Assembly (NCBI GenBank): GCA_948896875.1 | Contig: CAQUWW010000007.1 | Coordinates: forward strand, 1 to 56,377 | Reading direction: 5' to 3' | DNA length: 56,377 bases | Source: an uncultured Acetatifactor sp. | GTDB taxonomy: Bacteria; Bacillota; Clostridia; Lachnospirales; Lachnospiraceae | Shown: piece after piece, positions 1-8,971 of the stretch | Layout: every line of letters begins with the position of its first letter | Numbering within the stretch: the first letter of the stretch is position 1 | Position numbers and translations under genes: made by a program | Notes under the pieces: model-generated | Databases searched by the model: none | Told to the model about the DNA's origin: nothing | The model's input: the letters and a program-made list of their open reading frames with translations, nothing else

Positions 1-410
1 CCATCAAAGAGATAAAGCTTGCCAGCGCGGGAAAGGCAATACGGGCAATGTATGACGCACATATGAAAGAAATCCGGGACAGGAATGCGAGAGACGATTA
101 TGTGCGGGACGAGGGACGGGCTGAGGGCGAAGTAATTGGAGAAGCCAGAGGACAGGCCAAAGGTGAAGTGATTGGAGAAGCCAGAGGGCAGGCCAAAGGT
201 GAAGTGATTGGAGAAGCCAGAGGCCGGGCCATGGGCGAGCTCCGGAAAGTCATCAGCCAGGTTCGGAAGAAAGTCTCCAAAAACATGTCTGCAGAGGAGA
301 TTGCGGATATGCTGGAGGAGGATATTGATCTTATCGTCCGTATCTATAATACGTTGAAAAAACACCCTGACTGGAACGATGAAAAGGTCTATGAATCCTT
401 GTCATTTTAG
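1..410 (+). CDS. Rpn/PD-(D/E)XK nuclease-family protein, C-terminal part (5' end outside window)
   Basis: The reading frame is open from base 3, so the gene starts upstream of the window; the first internal ATG is at 48. What remains is a charged helical tail typical of the end of Rpn-type recombination-promoting nuclease / putative transposase proteins in Clostridia. It carries three back-to-back 12-residue repeats (consensus GEVIGEARGQAK) coded by 36-bp DNA repeats at 129-236. A short helical end with the motif SAEEIADMLEED follows. The nuclease core is not visible, so the family call is an inference from this tail type. A second, near-complete Rpn-like gene lies at 24922-25863. Confidence 0.55.
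   Translation, partial: IKEIKLASAGKAIRAMYDAHMKEIRDRNARDDYVRDEGRAEGEVIGEARGQAKGEVIGEARGQAKGEVIGEARGRAMGELRKVISQVRKKVSKNMSAEEIADMLEEDIDLIVRIYNTLKKHPDWNDEKVYESLSF
129..236 (+). repeat. Three tandem 36-bp coding repeats
   Basis: Copies at 129-164, 165-200 and 201-236 differ at only a few bases. They encode a repeated charged 12-residue unit inside the Rpn-like tail. Such in-frame repeats can change number by slippage without breaking the frame. Confidence 0.8.
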
Positions 411-529
411 ATATGGCTTCGCCCCGGAAGTTTGTTTGAAGCATTTTTCTACAATAATCCCCTGATTTGTTTCAAGGATACAGGAGACTTCATTCACGAA
501 ACGGAAACTCGAATTTCCCCAAAAAGGTA

Positions 530-559
530 TTGCAAAATCCCCCGAAAAGGGGTTAAATA
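530..559 (+). promoter_or_regulatory. Candidate asnA promoter
   Basis: TTGCAA (530-535) and TAAATA (554-559) are separated by 18 bp and lie about 45 bp upstream of the asnA start. The spacer contains a small inverted repeat, CCCCGAAAAGGGG. The hexamers are only moderate matches to sigma-A consensus. Confidence 0.4.
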
Positions 560-602
560 GTAAAGGATTGAAAAGCAGCACAAACGGAAAGGATTTCAGA
601 TT

Positions 603-1613
603 ATGTCAACGATTTCATTGCCCAAAAATTATAAATCCGGATTGAACCTGTACGATACCCAGGTTGCCATCAAAATGGTAAAAGATTTCTTCCAGTCTCT
701 ACTGGCAGAACGTCTGAATCTGCTGAGAGTTTCCGCTCCTCTCATGGTAGATCCCAAATCCGGTTTAAATGACAATTTAAATGGTGTGGAGCGCCCGGTA
801 GCCTTCGACATCAAATATCAGGACGGGCGGGAAGCCGAAATTGTACACTCTCTGGCGAAATGGAAGCGTTTCGCCCTGAAAAAATATGGTTTCTCCGCGG
901 GGGAAGGTCTCTACACGGATATGAGTGCTATCCGCCGGGACGAGGAGGCAGATAATATTCACTCTATCTATGTGGACCAATGGGACTGGGAGAAAATCAT
1001 CACCAGAGAAGAGCGCAATCTGGATACCCTGAAAGAGGTAGTACGCATCGTGTACAAAGTCCTGCGTAAGACAGAAAAATATATGTCCATCCATTATGAC
1101 TATATAGAAGAAATTCTTCCCCATGATATTTTCTTCGTCACCACCCATGAACTGGAGGAAATGTTCCCTGACAATACCCCAAAAGAGAGGGAGTATTACA
1201 TCGCAAAGGCAAAGGGCGCCGTCTGTATTATGCAGATCGGAGATGTGCTGGGAAATGGCAAGCCCCACGACGGCCGGGCGCCGGACTATGATGACTGGTC
1301 GCTGAATGCGGATATTATTGTCTATTATCCCGTATTGGATATTGCTTTGGAATTGTCCAGCATGGGCATTCGTGTGGACAGGGACGCACTGCTGTCCCAG
1401 CTTGAGAAAGCCGGCTGTACGGAACGGGCCGCGCTGCCCTTCCACAAAGCAGTTCTGAACGATGAGCTGCCTTTCACCATCGGCGGCGGTATCGGACAGT
1501 CCCGTATCTGTATGTTCTTCCTGAGGAAGGCTCATATCGGGGAAGTACAATGTTCCCTCTGGCCGGAAGAAACCATGAAAGAAGCCGAAACAAAGGGTCT
1601 GCAGCTGTTATAG
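603..1613 (+). CDS. asnA: Aspartate--ammonia ligase (AsnA)
   Basis: AsnA makes L-asparagine from L-aspartate, ammonia and ATP (giving AMP and PPi) in the cytoplasm. At 336 residues it matches the usual AsnA length of about 330. The N-terminus, the segment KWKRFALKKYGF, the acidic motif DMSAIRRDEE, DQWDWEKII and the C-terminal glycine-rich PFTIGGGIGQSRICMFFL are all characteristic of this class II aminoacyl-tRNA-synthetase-like fold. The ATG at 603 follows AAAGGA at a normal distance. It stands alone and converges with the XRE gene on the other strand. No truncation or odd residue was noticed. Confidence 0.95.
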   Translation: MSTISLPKNYKSGLNLYDTQVAIKMVKDFFQSLLAERLNLLRVSAPLMVDPKSGLNDNLNGVERPVAFDIKYQDGREAEIVHSLAKWKRFALKKYGFSAGEGLYTDMSAIRRDEEADNIHSIYVDQWDWEKIITREERNLDTLKEVVRIVYKVLRKTEKYMSIHYDYIEEILPHDIFFVTTHELEEMFPDNTPKEREYYIAKAKGAVCIMQIGDVLGNGKPHDGRAPDYDDWSLNADIIVYYPVLDIALELSSMGIRVDRDALLSQLEKAGCTERAALPFHKAVLNDELPFTIGGGIGQSRICMFFLRKAHIGEVQCSLWPEETMKEAETKGLQLL

Positions 1614-1683
1614 CTGCAGACCCAAATCCAGCATTTCCGGACAGCCTCTTTTCCTTCGACAGAGTGTTCCGCTCTGTCGAATT
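1597..1683. terminator. Two hairpins between convergent asnA and XRE gene
   Basis: A strong stem GGGTCTGCAGCT / AGCTGCAGACCC spans the asnA stop codon. A second, TTCGACAGAG / CTCTGTCGAA, sits at about 1657-1683, just before the end of the convergent gene. Neither has a long T-run, so termination is inferred from position and stem strength. Confidence 0.45.
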
Positions 1684-1695
1684 CTGCTTCCAAAT

Positions 1696-2580
1696 TTACT
1701 CATACTTCTTCGCCATCGCCACCACCGGAACAAACAATCCTCCCAGCGTAACTGCCAAAATTACGGCGATCCGGCCAAAGAGCCAGAGAAAATCCGGTAC
1801 CAGAAGTCTTATGGGGACATAGGCAATCGGCCATAATACCGGCACCAATAGACAAAATGTCCGCAAGGCCTTTATAATATGAGGCCAGTTTCTGTTGTTA
1901 AAATATACTCCGGGTACACTGAGCTGGAAAAACCCGTCGCTGTATTCGCTTATCCGCATTTTGTCATACAGTTCCGGAAGCCTGTCCGGCATCAGGACTA
2001 CAGGCCAAATCCCAATAAAAAGCACCAGCGGTATTATAATCAGCAGATCCAGAGACAGGTCAAATGTGCTGATTCCCAACCTGTCTCCCAGCAGATACAG
2101 CGCTGTCACCTCTGCCACAGACAGTACCATTCCGCCCAGATAGAGTATCAGCCTTTTCTTTTTCGTCCCTCGAATCTTCTCTCTGTCTTCTTCCGGCAAT
2201 TCTCCGGCCCCTTTGATCAATCTGATAAGTTCTTCGTCTGTTATCTCCGCTTCTTTCTGTTCTTCTGCCATGGACTGCCCATGCAGCAGCTCTGTCACAG
2301 TAACCCCCAAAGCTTCCGCCAGCGGTTCCAGCAGGGCCACGTCCGGCATACTGACTCCCCGTTCCCATTTGCTCACCGCCTTATTGGTCACATACAGCTT
2401 TTCCGCCAGCTGCATTTGGGTCATCCCCAGTTCTGTGCGCCTCCCGGCGACAAAGAGGCCGAACTGCACCATATCCATCTGATTTCTGCCCGCCATACCG
2501 CTTTTCTCTTTTTTCTCATTCTTAATTGCTTTTTCTCTTTCCTCTTTCCTGTCATTTATTGCAGTCATCCAACTTCCCAT
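1696..2580 (-). CDS. XRE-family regulator with C-terminal membrane segments
   Basis: An XRE helix-turn-helix covers the motifs FVAGRRTELGMTQMQLAEKL, TNKAVSKWERG and LLEPLAEALGVTVTELL. A linker leads to about three hydrophobic segments in the C-terminal half (around LGGMVLSVAEVTALYLLG, LLIIIPLVLFIGIWPVVL and RIAVILAVTLGGLFVPVVA). This domain order marks a membrane-anchored repressor or sensor common in Clostridia. The frame is open to a GTG at 2634. I prefer the ATG at 2580, which follows AGGAAG; starts at 2625 or further in (MAGRNQ, about 2496) are possible. The ligand and targets are unknown. Confidence 0.8.
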   Translation of the reverse strand: MGSWMTAINDRKEEREKAIKNEKKEKSGMAGRNQMDMVQFGLFVAGRRTELGMTQMQLAEKLYVTNKAVSKWERGVSMPDVALLEPLAEALGVTVTELLHGQSMAEEQKEAEITDEELIRLIKGAGELPEEDREKIRGTKKKRLILYLGGMVLSVAEVTALYLLGDRLGISTFDLSLDLLIIIPLVLFIGIWPVVLMPDRLPELYDKMRISEYSDGFFQLSVPGVYFNNRNWPHIIKALRTFCLLVPVLWPIAYVPIRLLVPDFLWLFGRIAVILAVTLGGLFVPVVAMAKKYE

Positions 2581-2661
2581 CTCCTCTTCCTGCTCTTTTA
2601 CGTCTACATCGATCTCGCAATCCATTTCCCACACAAATCTGCCTTACCATTGTGTTATTTT

Positions 2662-2690
2662 GTAACAGTTCAGAGGCACTGAACTGTTAC
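2662..2690. repeat. Perfect 12-bp inverted repeat upstream of the XRE gene
   Basis: GTAACAGTTCAG (2662-2673), a 5-base loop, then CTGAACTGTTAC (2679-2690). It lies between the XRE gene and the next gene, upstream of both possible XRE starts. It may be an operator for the XRE protein or the terminator of an upstream transcript. The core TAACAGTTCAG recurs at 11294-11304. Confidence 0.6.
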
Positions 2691-2778
2691 GCTATTTTAC
2701 AGATTTGAAAAACTGCGATTTCCCGCTGCATTCAGTATATAAAAAAGCAAAAAAGAACGCAATCTACCGTTGGTAGAC

Positions 2779-4845
2779 TCAGCGATATACGGCAAATTTC
2801 TCATTGCGAAAGCTCTGTTCATAGCCCAATGTATCCATAAAGGATGTCAGCCGCTTCCATTTCTGGTCTTCCTTCATTTCCTGCAGCTTTTTCTCCGAAA
2901 TGTCGGATGCCTCCAGCGCTTCCAGGCCGCCCTCCACAGCCAGGGCATGGTAATTCTCCAGAATAATCACCGGCCGCTCCATTCCCTTTTCTTTCACCTG
3001 CCCCTCGATCTGCGCAAGCTCGCTGTCCATGACTTCCAGCCTGTAAGAATCCAGATCACTCCAGGGATTAAATGCCGAAGGCATCTGCAGATAATAGGAC
3101 AGAGAAGGAATGTCTCCATAGAGAATAACCTCCTTCCCCTGCAATCCACTCTCCTTCACATAGGCACTGATCTCCTCCATCCACCGGGCCTTTTCCGGAC
3201 TCATTTTGATGTTCTTTAATATCTCATTATTGGTTACGACAGTATTGGCATCCTGAATTCCCGTAGCTTCCGCAAAAGCGAAGCCCATCCCGAAGCCGCC
3301 GAACTGGAACAGGCATAGCGCCAGAAATGCCACCAGAATCCCTTTGGCCGGAAAGGCTGAAATCCGCCAGCCATTTTTCGTTCTCCGCTCTCCGATATGA
3401 CGAATGAACCGCCAGCTTTCCCACAAAGTATACGGCGCCGCCAGGAACAGATTATTCATACTGGGATAGACCCCATTATTACTTCCGATGGAGGTCAGCA
3501 GAATGATCAGAATCAACATACTGCCCAGCAGTTTTTCCTCCCGGGGACTTCGGGGGTGAAAAATGCGCACCACGGCAATGAACATAGTCAACATCAGAAA
3601 AATGGTACCCGGACGATAAATGGGATCATAGCTGTAGAAATACAGGGAACAAAATTCCCTTGCATACAGCCACCAGAGCGTCAGGACACTGACCCCGGCC
3701 CAGAGCAGCCTTATTCCCACATGGACAGCCCACACAATCCCTCCGGAAGCATTTCCTCCGGAAGCATCCTCTCTGGTAATATCCCTTCCGGCAGCATTCC
3801 CTCTGGTGACATTTTCTCCGGCGGTATCCTCCTTTACAACCTTCCCTCCGGCAGCACCCCCTGCTTCTTGCGCCTTTCCCCTGGAAAAAATATCCTCCAG
3901 CCTGCCCGCCAGGGCAAACAATATCATGCCGCCCGCCACAATCACACCCAGTCTGCCGGCCCAGTACAGGTTTTCCACATAACGATCCAGAATTCCTCTG
4001 ATCATGGAAATTGCCTTGTAGTCAGAAGCATTTCCCGTCATGGAAAACAGGCGGCGGATTCCTGTGATATACACATCGATTCCATAGCGAATGTGTATAT
4101 AGTTCAGAAGCACCACAAGAGCCGCCGCATATCCCAGCAGGCACCAGAGGGTATGCCGCAATGTTCTCTTCCAGAATCCTGTGTCGTTCTTCCTCCCTGC
4201 ACTGCCTTTTCTCTCCTCCAGCCACACAATGAAATCATAGGCCCAGACCGCCACAATCATGGCCGCCTCCGGCAGATTGGAAAAGCGCACCAGCACATTG
4301 GTTCCCAAGAATACACCGGCCCAAATCATACAGGCCCTTTTCTCCTTTGTCAGACCAATATACAATAAAATAGAAGAAAGTAAAAAAAACAGATAGGTCA
4401 GATAATTATATAACAGCGCCGTAGGACACCAGCACAGACTCAGCGCAATCATCTCTCCTGCAAAGACAATCCCTGCCTGCATTTTCAGTTTCCTTGTGCA
4501 GAAAAAATACCCTGTCAGCGCCAGCACACTGGCAAACAGCCCTGTGTACAGATTCATTCCCATCAGCGTATCCGCACTTGGAAGCTTCGTCAGCAGATTA
4601 CCGGTCACATTTGCCAGATATGTGGAAAAAAGCCACATAGGATCCATATGCCGGGTTCCCATATACTGAAAATTCGCATAATTATATCCCGTATCCCAGA
4701 AATCAAGTCCCCAGGAAATGTGCCGTAACGGATAAAAGGCAAGAATCACAAAAAACAGATTTTCCCGCAGATTCTGCTTCTGTTCAAAAGACCAGGAACC
4801 CCGTTTCACTTTTTTCCCGTATGTCAAAAAAAATTCTGTCTTCAA
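2779..4845 (-). CDS. Polytopic membrane protein, GT-C glycosyltransferase-like
   Basis: A 688-residue protein with a dozen or so hydrophobic stretches and a soluble C-terminal region of about 150 residues. The N-terminal pattern (ILAFYPLRHISWGLDFWDTG, an acidic pair in the first loop) resembles lipid-linked-sugar GT-C enzymes, but I do not recognise an exact family and no substrate is evident. A low-complexity insert of five-residue repeats sits at about residues 328-368, between membrane segments. The start appears to be TTG at 4845, preceded by AGGAAG. The acyltransferase gene ends 10 bases upstream, so the two are probably one operon for an envelope glycan or lipid. Confidence 0.6.
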   Translation of the reverse strand: MKTEFFLTYGKKVKRGSWSFEQKQNLRENLFFVILAFYPLRHISWGLDFWDTGYNYANFQYMGTRHMDPMWLFSTYLANVTGNLLTKLPSADTLMGMNLYTGLFASVLALTGYFFCTRKLKMQAGIVFAGEMIALSLCWCPTALLYNYLTYLFFLLSSILLYIGLTKEKRACMIWAGVFLGTNVLVRFSNLPEAAMIVAVWAYDFIVWLEERKGSAGRKNDTGFWKRTLRHTLWCLLGYAAALVVLLNYIHIRYGIDVYITGIRRLFSMTGNASDYKAISMIRGILDRYVENLYWAGRLGVIVAGGMILFALAGRLEDIFSRGKAQEAGGAAGGKVVKEDTAGENVTRGNAAGRDITREDASGGNASGGIVWAVHVGIRLLWAGVSVLTLWWLYAREFCSLYFYSYDPIYRPGTIFLMLTMFIAVVRIFHPRSPREEKLLGSMLILIILLTSIGSNNGVYPSMNNLFLAAPYTLWESWRFIRHIGERRTKNGWRISAFPAKGILVAFLALCLFQFGGFGMGFAFAEATGIQDANTVVTNNEILKNIKMSPEKARWMEEISAYVKESGLQGKEVILYGDIPSLSYYLQMPSAFNPWSDLDSYRLEVMDSELAQIEGQVKEKGMERPVIILENYHALAVEGGLEALEASDISEKKLQEMKEDQKWKRLTSFMDTLGYEQSFRNEKFAVYR
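3739..3863 (-). repeat. 15-bp minisatellite coding for pentapeptide repeats
   Basis: About eight imperfect 15-base units (type GCYGGAGGGAATGYY on the minus strand) encode a loop with repeating five-residue units such as AGENV, TRGNA, AGRDI, TREDA and SGGNA. All units keep the frame. The repeat interrupts a membrane protein between hydrophobic segments. Confidence 0.75.
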
Positions 4846-4855
4846 AACCGCTTCC

Positions 4856-6049
4856 TCACTCTCTGCTCTCCCGCTTTATGGCAAACAATTCGTCCGCCTT
4901 TTCCACTGTTCCCAACATCCTTCTATAGATGCCAAGATGCAGCGCCGTCTTATGCAGGATGTCAAATACCCATTTCCTCACAATATCCACAAGGATACCG
5001 CAGACAAACACGCAGATCACAGCCGCCGCTGTCCAGAAAATCAGCACAACCGCCGCCCAAATACCGCCTTCATTCATGGCCCCGGCCACCTTTCCTGCTC
5101 CCAGCCAGCTCTGCCAGGTATAGCGGAAGCCCAGATTCTCATGGAGCAGATACACGCCCAGAGTATAGGGACCTATCCGGTTCACCAGACCGGCTCCCTT
5201 CCCCTGCAGATCCATTCCGGCAAAGAAACCGAACAATCCCACCGCCGCCAGAAGCGCCAGAATATGGTTGTATTCCAGACACATTCCCAGCATTCTCCCC
5301 AGACCGCCGGTGCGAAGGTAGATTGCCCGCAGGAGAAAAGTTCCCACAAATATCAACAGACAACAGCCTGCATACAAAAGCAGGCAGCGCCTCTTTTTTT
5401 CCAGAAAAGAAATCCCGAAACGCCTTATATATGCTGCAGTCAGGAACACGCACAGATACCAAAGGCAGTCATATCCCTTCCCATCCATCTCCAGGCGCAG
5501 GGGCAGAACACTTTTCAGCAGACAGAAAGCAAATAGCAAAAGCCCCAGAGCCATCTGCATCTGTCGCCTGTCCATTTTCCTCACCGCCATTCCCACAAAG
5601 GGCAGAAGCAGATACAGGAATACATATGCCGTCATAAACCAGTAATGTCCCATAGACACGGGAAAAATCAATGTCAACACAAAATGCGCGTCAAACTCTG
5701 TCCCTGTCATCACTCCTGACAGAGCGCCAAACAGGCCAAAAACCACGGAATATACCCACACCTGCAGCCACAACCGTATCAGGCGGCTGATTTTAAAGGA
5801 AGAGGTGCATAGAAAATATCCGCTGATCAGCATATATACATTTACCGCCACAATGCAGAAACATTCCAGCAGCCAGGCCAGCGTTTCCCCTATTCCCATT
5901 CTGTCTCCGGTTAAGTCCGCAAGCAGTTCTCCCTTTCCCAGATAATGCAATACCACTACCATCATCATCGCCCCACAGCGAAGCAACTCCAGATTTGCCA
6001 TCCGTCCTCCGCCTCCGGCAGACTGCGTCTTATTCCTCTTCTCCTTCAT
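4856..6049 (-). CDS. Acyltransferase 3 family membrane protein
   Basis: About 397 residues with roughly ten membrane segments, beginning with the family-typical NLELLRCGAMMMVVVLHY. Acyltransferase-3 proteins move acyl groups (often acetyl) to sugars of cell-surface polymers, and the histidine in this first segment is the conserved one. The frame is open to 6160, but the ATG at 6049 is the better start because GAGGAGAG lies just before it. It overlaps nothing and is followed after 10 bases by the GT-C-like gene, which suggests joint work on a surface polysaccharide. The acceptor is unknown. Confidence 0.85.
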   Translation of the reverse strand: MKEKRNKTQSAGGGGRMANLELLRCGAMMMVVVLHYLGKGELLADLTGDRMGIGETLAWLLECFCIVAVNVYMLISGYFLCTSSFKISRLIRLWLQVWVYSVVFGLFGALSGVMTGTEFDAHFVLTLIFPVSMGHYWFMTAYVFLYLLLPFVGMAVRKMDRRQMQMALGLLLFAFCLLKSVLPLRLEMDGKGYDCLWYLCVFLTAAYIRRFGISFLEKKRRCLLLYAGCCLLIFVGTFLLRAIYLRTGGLGRMLGMCLEYNHILALLAAVGLFGFFAGMDLQGKGAGLVNRIGPYTLGVYLLHENLGFRYTWQSWLGAGKVAGAMNEGGIWAAVVLIFWTAAAVICVFVCGILVDIVRKWVFDILHKTALHLGIYRRMLGTVEKADELFAIKRESRE

Positions 6050-6287
6050 ATCTCTCCTCGCTTCTTCGCCGTCTGAAAGCACATAGCGGCAGCTCTGTCC
6101 GATTCCTGTCCTTCCGGATTGTCTTCCTTCTATGCTACCACACGCCGGCCACAAAAGCAACCGACGATCATTTTATAGGAATAAATCAATTTACAAAATC
6201 TGATGATCGGATTATAATTTTATATGTCTGTGATTAAAAAAAGAAAAGCAATGAGAATTCATGCAAATACACCTGCAGAGGAAATAT

Positions 6288-7400
6288 ATGCCGATAGAAT
6301 TAACCCGCATGTCCGCTCTTGAATATGATAACATTGTCTCCGGGAAAATGACTCCCGCCATGGCGGCGGAATATCTGAAAAACGGAAAGGTAACTGTGCG
6401 CAGTTTTGCTCAGACCCTGAAAGAAATGTATCCTGCCCCGAATCTGTCCCAGAGGCTGACGGAATTCTTCCTGTCCATTCTGCCGGACACCAATCCTCAG
6501 TCCGTATCCAGAAAGATCCGCAACTGGATTTCCGGGAAAAATCAGCCTGCGGACAGAGAAGATATCTTCCGAATCGCTTTCGCCCTGGGATTTTCAGAGC
6601 AACAGTTAGATTATCTGCTGAGTTTGTGCACCGACTTCGGAATCCAATACCGAAATGACCGGGAAGTCATCTTCACATGGTTTCTGCGAGGCGGACGTCC
6701 TTATGAAGAAGCCGCGGCTTTTTATGCCTCCCTGCCGCCTGTGAGAGAGCGCAATCTGGCGCGCACCAGGAAGACTTCACGGCTTACCCATGAGGTGCGG
6801 GCAGAATTCCAGGCCGTGGGAACAACGGAAGAGCTGAAACGCTGTCATGCCAGGAATCTGGACAATTTCGGCTCCATGCATCTTCGAGCCTATTACTATT
6901 TTGAGAAATATCTGAATCAGCTGATTCACCCTACGCCCCAGTGGGACAGCAATGCGGCGGAACCGGACTACTCTCTGGAGGCGGTCATGAATATTTATCT
7001 TTCTCTCCGGATTCCCTCCGGCAGAAAACGGACGGATTACACTCTGGTTCAGAAGCTGTTGAAGCAGAACTGGCCCAACGCCACCTCCATCAAGAATATC
7101 CGCAGCCACAGGGAGGATGTCCCCCGGAAGCTCCTGCTTCTCCTGTATGTGGTCACGGAAAATGAACCTCTGGAAGAGGATCCCTACAATGGACTGGACG
7201 AAGAGTATATGCCCCTGGAGGACCGGGTGGAATATCACTGGTGGACTCTGAACGCCATTCTCGGCGACTGCGGCATGGCCCCTTTGGACCCGCGCAACGC
7301 CACAGACTGGCTCATCCTCTATGCCATTTCCTCCGATCCGGAGGAGCCCATGAGCGAACGCCTGGAGCAGGTGATCGCCCATGTGTTTGATTCTGTGTAG
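6288..7400 (+). CDS. Uncharacterised protein with HTH-like N-terminus
   Basis: I do not recognise this family. The first 110 residues are helical and contain SVSRKIRNWISGKNQPADR followed by EDIFRIAFALGFSEQQLDYL, which reads like an XRE-type helix-turn-helix and its dimer helices. The remaining 260 residues look mostly helical with many aromatic and acidic residues and no membrane segment. The frame opens at ATG 6261, but ATG 6288 has AGAGGAA at good spacing and is preferred. It converges with the last gene of the kinase cluster with an 11-base gap and is divergent from the acyltransferase gene. A link to the kinase cluster is only suggested by position. Confidence 0.6.
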   Translation: MPIELTRMSALEYDNIVSGKMTPAMAAEYLKNGKVTVRSFAQTLKEMYPAPNLSQRLTEFFLSILPDTNPQSVSRKIRNWISGKNQPADREDIFRIAFALGFSEQQLDYLLSLCTDFGIQYRNDREVIFTWFLRGGRPYEEAAAFYASLPPVRERNLARTRKTSRLTHEVRAEFQAVGTTEELKRCHARNLDNFGSMHLRAYYYFEKYLNQLIHPTPQWDSNAAEPDYSLEAVMNIYLSLRIPSGRKRTDYTLVQKLLKQNWPNATSIKNIRSHREDVPRKLLLLLYVVTENEPLEEDPYNGLDEEYMPLEDRVEYHWWTLNAILGDCGMAPLDPRNATDWLILYAISSDPEEPMSERLEQVIAHVFDSV

Positions 7401-7411
7401 CCGCCTGCCGC

Positions 7412-8971
7412 TCACTCCCACTCCATGGGGATGGGAGCGTTACCGGTCACCTGGGACAAATCCAGCTTATATCTGCCCTGCTCCAGCCGATATCTCTCGT
7501 TCCTCTTTTGGTCATAGTACAGATTGCCTTCATTGACAATGGGCTCCGACAAATCCACAGGCATGGTAAGAGCCATCTCGCCGTAATTAGTCACTTTCCC
7601 GTGAACCGTAAGCCTTGCCTGATCGTCCCAGCCATTCAGCTCCGCTCTTCCCCATATTTCCAGTGTGGTTCCTCCCAGAAGCGCCAGCCTTCCATGGGCA
7701 CTGCCATTTTCCAGTATCCCCTCTTTGCCTACCGTTACCCGACAGTTGTTCCATGTCAAACTTTCCGACTCATAGCAGAACCTTCCGGAGTTTATTTCCA
7801 CACTGCAATCCGTAAATTCTCCATCTCCCTGCACATGGAACCAGGTATCCTCCCCCTGGGAGAGAACAATGTCCGCACCGGTCAGATTCTGCCCGGTGCC
7901 ATAGGGCGTCACATATACGGAACCGCTCCGAAGCTCTATTCTCCCCTCTCTTGCTTCCAGGGAATCCAGCTGGTCGAACAGGAATCCGGATTTATTTTTC
8001 AAAAGCAGCTCCGCACCGTTTATCCGGATATTTCCTCCATGGCCCCAGAGCAGGGACTCATCCAGCTTCAGACAGCCGCCGGCAGTGACCGTCAGGGACG
8101 CTTCCTCCCCCAGGAAAATCCGGGCATCCTCGTACAGGCTGATTGTCATCCCCTGGAGAGACGCACCCTTCCCCAGACTGATCTGCCCGCCGTAATCCAC
8201 CAGCTCCGCGCCGTCGGCAATGGTCAGGGAACAGCCGCCTTCTATATACAGATCCTTTCTCACCGTGAAATTCTCTTCCACCACAATATCCGCCTTCACA
8301 CAGACCCGCTCTGTGTCCGGGTTCTCCAGAGCTTCTTTCAGCTCCTGCGCGTTTTGCACAGCCGCGGCGCCCTCTTCCCCATAAGAAAAATTGCCAAATT
8401 CCACATCGTATACCCTGATATCCGCCCCTTCCGCCTCATAGACTCCGGATCCATACCAGAGCCCGGCGTACGAGTATCCCGGATCTGTTATCGCCCCCTT
8501 TTCCGCCCGGAAGAGACCGTCATTTTCCAGCAGGACATTTGCATATTGAGCGTCTCTCTCAATCCGCATTTCTCCCACATTATAAATCCTGCTCCTGTTC
8601 CAGAACGAAGCTCCGGAAGCCACTGTAACCAGAGCATCCTCTGTGTTCAGCAGCAGACTGTCCGTGCACATCTCAAAAAATCCGTCCTTCTCAGGCAGGG
8701 CAAGCGTGCCGAAATTCATCATTTTCCCGCCCACAAGAACCATATTATGGGCATTCACAGTTCCCAGATTGACGAACAGGGTATCTTCCAGGAGCCGGCT
8801 GCAATCATCCCCATCCACTGTTCCCAGGTTCACCAGCGTGCTCCCCGGTTCAAACCAGAGGGTGGCATCCTCTACTCCTTCCGGGAGCTCTCCTGTCAGC
8901 AGACCGTTATTGATCAGGATTGAATCCTCTTTCATATAAATATTATCCAGAGTCCCGTTATTTACCAGCAC
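7412..8971 (-). CDS. Beta-solenoid-like ectodomain, severed from the upstream kinase by a frameshift
   Basis: 519 residues rich in short repeats of the type LVNNGTL, VNLGTV and MNFGTL, then longer turns with regularly spaced Gly/Asn and aliphatic residues, as in right-handed beta-helix surface proteins. No membrane segment or signal peptide is present, and the apparent start (GTG at 8971) has no ribosome site. Reading upstream in this frame gives a sensible continuation, EGFPGCVLVNNGTL, that joins the kinase end DQSRYLA after adding one base near 8985-8992. It is therefore best seen as the outer C-terminal half of a kinase of about 1,260 residues. Confidence 0.75.
   Translation of the reverse strand: MLVNNGTLDNIYMKEDSILINNGLLTGELPEGVEDATLWFEPGSTLVNLGTVDGDDCSRLLEDTLFVNLGTVNAHNMVLVGGKMMNFGTLALPEKDGFFEMCTDSLLLNTEDALVTVASGASFWNRSRIYNVGEMRIERDAQYANVLLENDGLFRAEKGAITDPGYSYAGLWYGSGVYEAEGADIRVYDVEFGNFSYGEEGAAAVQNAQELKEALENPDTERVCVKADIVVEENFTVRKDLYIEGGCSLTIADGAELVDYGGQISLGKGASLQGMTISLYEDARIFLGEEASLTVTAGGCLKLDESLLWGHGGNIRINGAELLLKNKSGFLFDQLDSLEAREGRIELRSGSVYVTPYGTGQNLTGADIVLSQGEDTWFHVQGDGEFTDCSVEINSGRFCYESESLTWNNCRVTVGKEGILENGSAHGRLALLGGTTLEIWGRAELNGWDDQARLTVHGKVTNYGEMALTMPVDLSEPIVNEGNLYYDQKRNERYRLEQGRYKLDLSQVTGNAPIPMEWE

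Noticed and set aside
129..236. Repeats as a possible CRISPR array
   Set aside because: The 36-bp copies are directly adjacent with no spacers and encode an in-frame peptide repeat.
3397..4368. 323-codon plus-strand frame opposite the GT-C-like gene
   Set aside because: Low-complexity shadow that includes the minisatellite; the minus-strand protein has consistent membrane segments.
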